Below are positions 56,433 to 64,000 of a DNA stretch of 64,000 nt, piece by piece (position 1 is the first letter of the stretch; each line of letters opens with the position of its first letter). The notes under the pieces are model-generated. The model was not told the origin of the DNA. It ran no database searches and saw nothing but the letters and a program-made list of their open reading frames with translations. The stretch comes from Tridacna crocea (Eukaryota > Mollusca > Bivalvia > Cardiida > Cardiidae), in contig OX031069.1 in assembly GCA_943736015.1 (NCBI GenBank), forward strand, positions 21,891,235-21,955,234, written 5' to 3'. Made by a program: the position numbers and the translations under genes.

Positions 56433-56696
56433 TTGTTTTGTTTTATTGTAAAGACACGCCCGAAGCACGAGAAAACAACACTATCACGTGTATTTCCTCA
56501 TGCACACTCCCCTCATGTTATGCGTGTCTCAAAGCCCAGATTTTGCGAAAGAAAAGTGCATGGCATTGCTGTCTTTACAATAGCGGAAGCCAAACCAAAT
56601 TTTGACCTTTTCTTAGGAAATGACTTAGACGAAATTTTCATGGATATATCATGTACGCAATTGTTGCAATTGCCCATACAAGAACTTGTAAAAACA
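56433..56696 (+). other. Possible coding exon of unknown function
   Basis: An open frame reads through AEAKPNFDLFLGNDLDEIF and MDISCTQLLQLPIQELVKT up to a good AG|GTAACT donor at 56696/56697. The composition of the last 60 residues looks protein-like. No family is recognised, no partner exon was found, and the upstream half overlaps palindromic sequence, so a transposon remnant is equally possible. Confidence 0.22.
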
Positions 56697-57059
56697 GGTA
56701 ACTGATATGATTTATGATTGCAGTCCTTTTTTTGTCTTTTTTTCAAATAATACAAGTTCACATGTTTATCAGTAAATTTCGTTCTTTAGGGTACATGCAA
56801 AACACTATTAATTTCAGTATATGTTGATTTTTCAATGTCAACATTTTAGGTACCGCAAATGTGTCCACTTTTCATTTATAAATGCGTTGTCCTTGGATAT
56901 ATAAGATAATCTAGGTATGACATTTGTAAACAATCTACCATCTCAATTGTTATTTTTCCTCGTTATCACATGAGGTCGACATTTTATGAGATTGAATAAT
57001 TGGTTAAATTATTGATGATTGTTATTTTACACCGCTTCTGTTTCCTTGCTTTTTCCCAC

Positions 57060-57230
57060 CTGTACTGACACAACTTTCATCCCAAAGCCACTGACTAATT
57101 TTCTCACATGCATCAGAGGCGAGATGCAAAAGTTTACCGTAAAGAGAGTTCGCCGCAACCAGGTATCGAACCCATGACCTCCAGGTTACGAGTCAGATAC
57201 ACTAACCATTGTACGTGGCTGGGCTGCTTT
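57060..57230 (-). mobile_element. tRNA-derived SINE fragment
   Basis: On the minus strand it reads TGGTTAGTGTATCTGACTCG then GGTTCGATACC, an A and B box pair, and then a core with CCACTGACTAATTTTCTCAC in + orientation, shared with other copies in the window. Confidence 0.6.
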
Positions 57231-57589
57231 TAATATGCTAGAGCCTAAATTTTAGGCATCTTGTAAGGACTGCATGGCAAGCATTTTCGGACTTTCCTTT
57301 ATACCTGTACTTGCTAAATACTATCTTTTTTAGGGTTATTTAAAAAAAAAAAAAAAAAAAGGACTAGTTGAACTTTTCTAAAAACTAATCAGTTGACTCT
57401 TGCTGTAGATAATCTTTTTTACTTTCGAGATTTTCAAATCTCATTTCTTTGTTGTCAAATTTTTGTCATGATACAGAACGGACAACATGCAATCAGTCCA
57501 TAAATTTTAACATTGCGCTGTTTAGCACAATGTTTCAATTCATGATCAGACTACACGTTCTCTGCAGATTGATCGTTAAAGTACGCAAA

Positions 57590-58034
57590 AGCTACTCACT
57601 ATGGACCAACGTACAGTGTCGCAAATCGGAAGCTGCTGCTACTGTACGCCGAAATCAGTTAGCTGCAGTAAACAAGTTTAACAAAACAGGCTGGCACGCG
57701 TAATCTAGCAGACAGAAATTGATCGGGTGTTTTGCATTTGAAAGGGAAGAAGTTCTTCTACAAATACATACTGCGATTGGGTTCATAAACCGACCAAGTT
57801 TTGTATACGAAAGCCGCATCACCAAATTTTGTCGTTGGCGGCTGCCATGATCGCTAAACTTTTGCTTTCTACTCCTTCGGGAAGATCGGAAACCATTTTC
57901 TGATACTGCAGACAGATAAAGAAATCATTCAACTTTACGTATACATGCCTATGGTAGTATTCAGTGCCCTGTCCATTGAAATATTTCACTTTTTATCAAG
58001 GTACCATCAAAGCGTTCACTGTACGGCTAGCTGC
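57590..58034. repeat. Inverted repeat 2, left arm
   Basis: About 440 bases closely matching the reverse complement of 62167-62610, with landmarks GACCAACGTACAGTGTCGC, CTTTCTACTCCTTCGGGAAG and GGTACCATCAAAGCGTTCAC. Divergence is low (a few percent by eye). Confidence 0.9.
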
Positions 58035-58077
58035 CAACCTGGATTTTCGTACTGCTCGGTTAGCTGCGATTTTCTTG

Positions 58078-59187
58078 GTAAAGCCTCTTTCACATCAGCC
58101 GTGCGATTTTTTCGTCGTACGATTTCCGCCGCAAACACGATCGCTTTCTATTCGTACCCATCGCACATATTGCAAAGTTTGCAAATGATCTCCGTACGTT
58201 GTTCGTACGGTTGACGAACTGTACGGTGTCCGCAGGTTGAACGTGTTCGCGCGGCTGTCGTGCGGTTATCTTAAGGCTGCCGCACAAATTCTCCAGGCAC
58301 CTGCAAGACTGCCGTAAGAATTTTCAAAGTTTTTTACGACCACCGCACGGCAAGCACGATTTTGCAAGACGATTGTTCGGTGTTCGTGCGATCGCTATAA
58401 GGAAGAGGAATTATCTCCTCTTGTCAAGATTGGAGATATATATACATGTACATGTAATCACAATGCTACCCCGGCACATAGGTCGCATATTGCAACAATG
58501 GAAAGGATACTCGCGGATAAAGACCGGGACGACGATATTTTATGCTAAGGGCATATTTGTCATTCTTGTACAAGCACGTGCTTTCTTCATCTAAATCCTT
58601 GGTTGATGGTACCTTGGTTGTCTCGGGTTCAATGGGGGTTCAGCAATCGGAACCTACCCCTTTCCATTCTGAGATCTTTGCTTCTACCTGACCTTCTCGT
58701 CCTGAAATCTCGATAGGGACTGATGACGAACAAGACATACAATTTTTTTAAAGGAGGAGGGATGACGCTAACTTTTCGCAAGGCATTTGCGGTGCAGCCG
58801 TGCGAATCTCTACGTTGTTCGTACGTTCCGCAGTAGTCTTCAGACAGACTTTCCCCAAACGCAAGGCATTCGCAAGGCAGCCGCAAGATGTTCGTGCGAT
58901 CTTTTTGCATTCTTCGCAGGACAAACGCAAGTTATAAAATCGTGTGATTGATATGCGATGGCCTCAAGGTAGCCGTACGGCTGCCGTGTGGCAACCGTAC
59001 AGTTGCCGTGCAAACTCAAAAAATCGCCAAGACATCGCAAAGAAAATGAGCATGCTGAAAAAAAAACCAGCTTAATTGCGACGTCTACTGCGTTGCAAAT
59101 TCGTAAGACAGTCTTGCGGAGTCCGCGCGATTTGTCAAAAAATGTTCCCGTACGGCTGTCGTAAGGCTGATGTGAAACGGGCTTAAG
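58078..59187. mobile_element. Non-autonomous DNA transposon, about 1.1 kb
   Basis: The left end reads AAGCCTCTTTCACATCAGCC and the right end is its near complement (GGCTGATGTGAAACGGGCTT). The interior is rich in CGTACGGCTGCC-like and GCAAGGCAGCCGC-like motifs in both orientations. No credible protein is encoded. Confidence 0.75.
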
Positions 59188-59578
59188 CTTATAATGAAAA
59201 TTGTGTACATCTTGGATATAGTTTTTATCATATATTGATTGAGAAAAAAAGATCAATATCATGCTAGGTTAAGAAGTGTTGCATATAGATCTAGCTCTGA
59301 AGATGTGAGGTTGGCAGTGGTGAATGTATAAAGTTCGTATTCGAACTTTCCGGGTTCCATTTCCACCCTTTAAAGACTGGGTTAATCAAGGGGTCGTGAA
59401 TAGCTCTACCATCGTCTATAAACGAGCCATGGTCAGTGGTGTGTCTGTCCTTTAACATTTACTGTTGAAACCCAGTACAAAGATGTATTAAAAGCGAGAA
59501 GCAGGAATGGCAGTCAGTAACAATTGTCTGAAAAAACTCGGATGATCCGTCGACATAGCCGTTTAGAGGTTAGATGTA

Positions 59579-61108
59579 TACTAATGGACAAAAGTCTTGT
59601 CCGGTCCACAAAGTATTGAATATTTCATTTTTTGTTCAGAGTACACAAACAAATCAGGTATCAATGAAAAGAACAATTCAAGACGCATTCAATGGTAAAA
59701 TTTTGAAAGAATTTGGATCAGTACCGTCTATGCAAAACCCCCACAAAGTAGGGCACTATAAATTAGGAAGTTGCATTATGCTGATAAGACAAAATCAGTT
59801 ATGAGTATGGCCCCCATGTACCCCTATGACTGCAGTGCACCTTCGCCTCATGGAGCAAACTAGCCTGCGTAAAAATCTAGCAGGAAGATTGTTCCATTCG
59901 TCAGCAATTGCCCGTCTTAACTGCTGGACGTTGTTTACGTTCCGTGATTTGATCTTACGTTTCATGTAATCCCATACATGCTCGATTGGGTTCAGGACGG
60001 GTGATAAAGCTGGTCAAGGTAATATTGGAACATTATGTGTGGTCAAGAAGTTTTGGGTCAGTCTTGCGGTATGGAGGCGGGCATTTGTAAAACAGTACCT
60101 GGGTGGGCAAAAATAAATGGCAGAGCAATTGGACGCAAAACTTGGTCGATATAATGCTGCGCAGTGAGACCACGACACCGTCCTCGACCAAAGTCAAGAA
60201 ACACGAGCTGAGTCTTGTGATGGTAGGTAAACCCTGCCCAAACCATGATGCTTTGCCCACCCCAACGGTCAGTTTCCACGACACACGGGTCCGCAAATCT
60301 CTCTCCACTGCACCGGTATACACGCTGTCGTCGATCGCTCGAATCAATGCAAAATCTACTCTCGTCGGTAAACATAACCGTTTGCCATCGGTTTAAACGC
60401 CATCTTCGATGACGTAAAACCCATTGCATTCGTAAACGTCTGTGATTTTGTGTTAAGTTAGATCCGTGGTATGGACGACGGCAACGTAAGCCGACTGCTT
60501 TCAAACGTCGCCGCACAGTCCTTGCACTAATGCGAGGTCTATTACGATCCTGTGTGTTACGTGCCGTGTCATTTGGGCCGCAAATCGGTTGCGTAAGTGA
60601 GTAAGCTGAATATGCCTATCCTGACGCAAGGTTGTTACTCGGGGCCGTCCAGAGCGTGGCAGGTCCGCAACGGTCCCATAAGCTGCGAACTTTTGGCGTA
60701 AACGTCGAACAGTTCTTTCGTTTACACCAAATACACGGGCTACATGTGCGGCTGTGGCCCCTGCCTCGAATTGGCTTAAAACGCTGTTCTTTTGAAAGCT
60801 TCATTTTTCTGAATTAATTGAATAAATTCGAAAACTTTCGATGTCTTTCGATTGGAATATCGATAAGGATGTGTTGACATAAACAAATCAATAGTGAAAC
60901 ACACAGTTTTGCATACATGACGATGCACGTGAAAAACGTCGCCGTTACTGAATCTCGGTAATTCGGTGCAGCCTTGGAATCAAATCCCGATTTACCAGTT
61001 TGGAAATTAGTTGAAAGAAAATAGGCAAAATTTCAAGGTCATACCTTCGTTGGTTTTGACATTAGTAAGGAAACCAAAACCGGACAAGACTTTTGTCCTT
61101 AAGTATAT
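59579..61108 (-). mobile_element. Tc1/mariner transposon, degenerate
   Basis: Terminal inverted repeats begin near GGACAAAAGTCTTGTCCGG at 59585 and match the complement at 61079-61101; TA dinucleotides flank both ends. The length of about 1.5 kb is normal for the superfamily. It lies in the loop of a larger inverted repeat. Confidence 0.88.
59815..60804 (-). pseudogene. Tc1/mariner transposase pseudogene
   Basis: Pieces in several minus-strand frames show an N-terminal helix-turn-helix beginning MKLSKEQ, the first catalytic block WQTVMFTDESRF, GGQSIMVWAGF, QHYIDQVLRP and, in another frame, LNPIEHVWDYMKRK with the third catalytic Glu. The segment between, where the second catalytic Asp should lie, is frameshifted. 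The gene is dead but recognisable. Confidence 0.85.
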
Positions 61109-61579
61109 TAAAAGAATCGGCTGCGTTTAAGATAGTGCTTCTGTTTTCACTGAGATTTACACCTTTCAAGGGAAAATACTACCAACTGAACGTCTACAAA
61201 TGCTTTGGTAAAGACTTAAGACTTGAGGATGGATGTGCGAGATAATATCGTGAATTTAGGTTAAGAAAAAAACCTGAAAACTTTACGTTTAGAGCGAGCT
61301 GAATTCTTTATTTCGTTGAAAAGCTAAAAAAAAAAAAAGTTACTGACGTTATATAATTCATTGATGTTCATCAGTGAATGAAAATCAATGATTAGGGGTT
61401 GCAAAAAATGGCAAACTATGTACCTATCTGTTGTACAGGAAGTAAACCTTTAGAACTCAAGAAATAATATCCGCTATGTTTCAAAGGATTTATCACTGGA
61501 GCCGGATTTGTGTAATTCATGACATGCCTTGAAGAAACAAGAAAATCTTACCTGCTATTGTTTGAATTTATATATTTAT

Positions 61580-62044
61580 ATATGTCGCCGTCCAAACTGG
61601 AATCTAGGCAGATCCGGAATCTAGACCAAACTGGAATTTTGCCTGTACCAAAATAGTTTAACAGTTTGGCTAGGCAGTTCCTCAATCTGTCTAGACCAAA
61701 TCGGAATATTTTCTTGTTTTATATAATGCGACTACATATTAACCATCTTATTCAACTTAAAGTCCAACATAAAAGAAGTTTGATTAGAAATTATTTCTGA
61801 GTTAGATTAAATGTTTAGCACGTTCGAGGAAAAAATGCAACGTGGAAAACGGAGCAATTGTGGGGAAAACAAATAAATTGCTTCAATTAAAAATACGTCT
61901 CAATTGTAAACACATGAGAATTAATATGATTAAAAATTTGGAAAAGAATCTAGATGTATTTTGGTCTACACTAAAGTATTATTCTAATTCGGTCTAGGTA
62001 AATTCCGGATCTGTCAAGATTCCGATCCGGCATACGACATATAT
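61580..62044. mobile_element. Non-autonomous DNA transposon with long terminal inverted repeats
   Basis: The left arm starts ATATGTCG, with TCTAGGCAGATCCGGAAT and TCTAGACCAAA; the right arm carries the complements and ends CGACATAT. The arms are about 60 bases and imperfect. The element is about 465 bases, A/T-rich inside, with no ORF. Confidence 0.8.
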
Positions 62045-62166
62045 CAAGCTAAACAATCGTGTTTTATCATATGGGCTGAACCTTTTTCTTCAGCACTATG
62101 ATGCATAAATGCAGCTAGGCGTACAATTTTTTTATTGTGAAATGCAGCTAATCGTTGCGTACAGAT

Positions 62167-62610
62167 GCAGCTAGCCGTACAGTGAACGTTTTGATGGTAC
62201 CTTGATAAAAAGTGAATTATTTCAATGGATATGGCACTGAATACTACCATAGACATATATACGTGAAGCTGAATGATTTCTTTATCTGTCTGCAGTATCA
62301 GAAAATGGTTTCCGATCTTCCCGAAGGAGTAGAAAGCAAAAGTTTAGCGATCATGGCAGCCGCCAACGACAAAATTTGGTGATGCGGCTTTCGTATACAA
62401 AACTTGGTCGGTTTATGAACCCAATCGCAGTATGTATTTGTAGAAAAACTTCTTCCCTTTCAAATGCAAAACACCCGATCACTTTCTGTCTGCTAGATTA
62501 CGCGTGCCAGCCTGTTTTGTTAAACTTGTTTACTGCAGCTAACTGATTTGGGGCGTACAGTAGCAGCAGCTTCCGATTTGCGACACTGTACGTTGGTCCA
62601 TACTGCTACT
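62167..62610. repeat. Inverted repeat 2, right arm
   Basis: Reverse-complement partner of 57590-58034. Together the arms bound a loop of about 4.1 kb containing three unrelated DNA transposons. Confidence 0.9.
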
Positions 62611-63074
62611 TGGGTCGTCCATTTGGGTGTAAAATTTATTGGGGTAAAAATATAGAGAAGAAAAATCAGATTTTGTTTTATTACTCAATTCCTTTATTGC
62701 AATTTCCCCTTTTTCTGCAATATTTTCTAAAATCAAACTTTCAGCGATAACATACAGGATTACTTCGTAAAGGGTTTAGGTTGTGTTGTAACAAGTTTCA
62801 AATCGTGCTTTAAATGGTTGGGAGGAGAATGAATTAATTTTATGTAGATGTGGGAGGAGCCAGTAGAATTCATACGTGCGGAACGGCTGTCTTTATTTCA
62901 AGCAGACAAAATTTTATGGACTTTTAAGAGGTAGAAAATTTCCACAAATACTCCTCTCTGATTGGACAAAAAATTAGGTCGATCACTAATTTCATATAAA
63001 TTTCAGTGATATATATATTTTTTGATTTGGTGATGTGAAAATTCTAAGTACCCACCTTTAATGTATTTTTTTTC

Positions 63075-63096
63075 TATCTCTCTCTCTCTCTCCGTT
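63075..63096. repeat. (CT)n microsatellite
   Basis: TCTCTCTCTCTCTCTC. Confidence 0.85.
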
Positions 63097-63099
63097 CTA

Positions 63100-64000
63100 G
63101 TGTCATATGACATACCTGTGACCAATACTATTTAGCAGGGGCATCAGTGTCTCTGACACACCTATTTCTAGTGTTCACTAGGGCCGTTGTGCACCCGAAT
63201 ATTTCCAGTCCATAACTTCTACAATTGTGGATGGATTTCAAATTAATTCGGCACAATTGACCTCCATCACGAATGAATATGCCATTTGAAATATATGTTC
63301 AAGTAGGTTCAAGATCAAGGCCACATTGAAGGCCAATTTTTCGTCCGAACCATAACTCCTACATTTTTGGATCGATTCCGATATAAATTAGCTTAATCAC
63401 AGTGTATAAACGAACTGAACCCAAACCGGATATTGCGAGTAAATTTCAGTGATGTCCACTTTGCATTAGAGACAGCCGAGATAAAAATTGTTGGGTCTTT
63501 CATACTGCTGTATGTAAACTATGTGAATCTTTATTTATAGTTTATGCCACACCTGTATTTTTAATACATAAACTGCTTTATTATCATTCTTAGCTTTAAA
63601 ACATTGAACTTCTCAATACTCACCGCAGGCTACAGCGTCATTTGCAGTAGACCCGATCTTAAATCAGCTTTTATCATGTTAAGGCTGGCTGAAACACGTT
63701 TTTCGAGTTTGAACCGGTGCAATTAATTAATTAAAAAAGACATTTGCGGCATTGGACATTTTAAAGTTCGATTTTGAACGTAAAAAATAAGAATTAATGC
63801 CTCTATGTAAAGTAGGTCAACTGTACGTTTCTTGCTGGTGATTCGTACCCTTACTTGCGAGTTTATGAAATCTATCTGTACGATGTCTTGGGAGTTTTTT
63901 CAAATATTCTGTACGGTTCTTGGGATAACAAATCTGATGCCTGATGGTATAAATCTGTATAAAATGGAGTAATTCAGATGCCCTTACAGCAAACTGTCAA
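63100..64000. other. No gene seen
   Basis: A/T-rich, with a possible dispersed repeat at 63180-63480 (GTCCATAACTTCTAC, CGAACCATAACTCC). No ORF or exon is supported. Confidence 0.4.

Overview
This is eukaryotic DNA, most likely from a bivalve mollusc. That placement is inference from style: small exons in long introns, C-type lectin exons, a very dense load of short palindromic DNA transposons, LINEs with mollusc-like 3' ends and tRNA-derived SINEs. There is no operon structure, rRNA or CRISPR. Species cannot be read from the window.

Region 1 (0.9-17.7 kb, + strand) holds one gene that I could assemble exon by exon. Ten exons with matching splice phases encode the last part of a Ly6/uPAR-type three-finger domain, three C-type lectin domains (CTLDs), a Thr-rich mucin-like linker and a fourth CTLD, then a stop. 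The part in the window is 853 residues. Every intron after the three-finger domain is phase 1, the signature of exon shuffling. The 5' end (signal peptide, first finger) lies off the left edge or was not found.

Region 2 (20.7-35.8 kb, - strand) is a complete nine-exon aldo-keto reductase (AKR) gene, 351 codons plus stop, of the L-galactose-dehydrogenase-like type, with the full Asp-Tyr-Lys-His tetrad. It converges on the lectin gene. Its introns hold a 2.6-kb LINE reverse-transcriptase ORF, a 222-bp higher-order minisatellite and many MITEs.

Region 3 (36-47 kb) is MITE-dense DNA with one candidate small three-exon gene (98 residues, + strand) and a local segmental duplication carrying 151-bp tandem units.

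Region 4 (47-64 kb) is transposon territory: SINEs, a 4-kb imperfect inverted repeat (48.3-52.4 kb), a recent 5'-truncated LINE with a 16-bp target-site duplication, and a 5-kb inverted repeat (57.6-62.6 kb) whose loop contains three unrelated DNA transposons, one of them a degenerate Tc1/mariner copy.

The most striking signal beyond the genes is a set of MITE families defined by comparing copies inside the window: A/B and D (TTAA-flanked), C (apparent 3-bp duplication), F (8-9 bp duplication), G, H and a foldback E. Several are nested in one another, so empty sites, target-site duplications and relative ages can be read directly.
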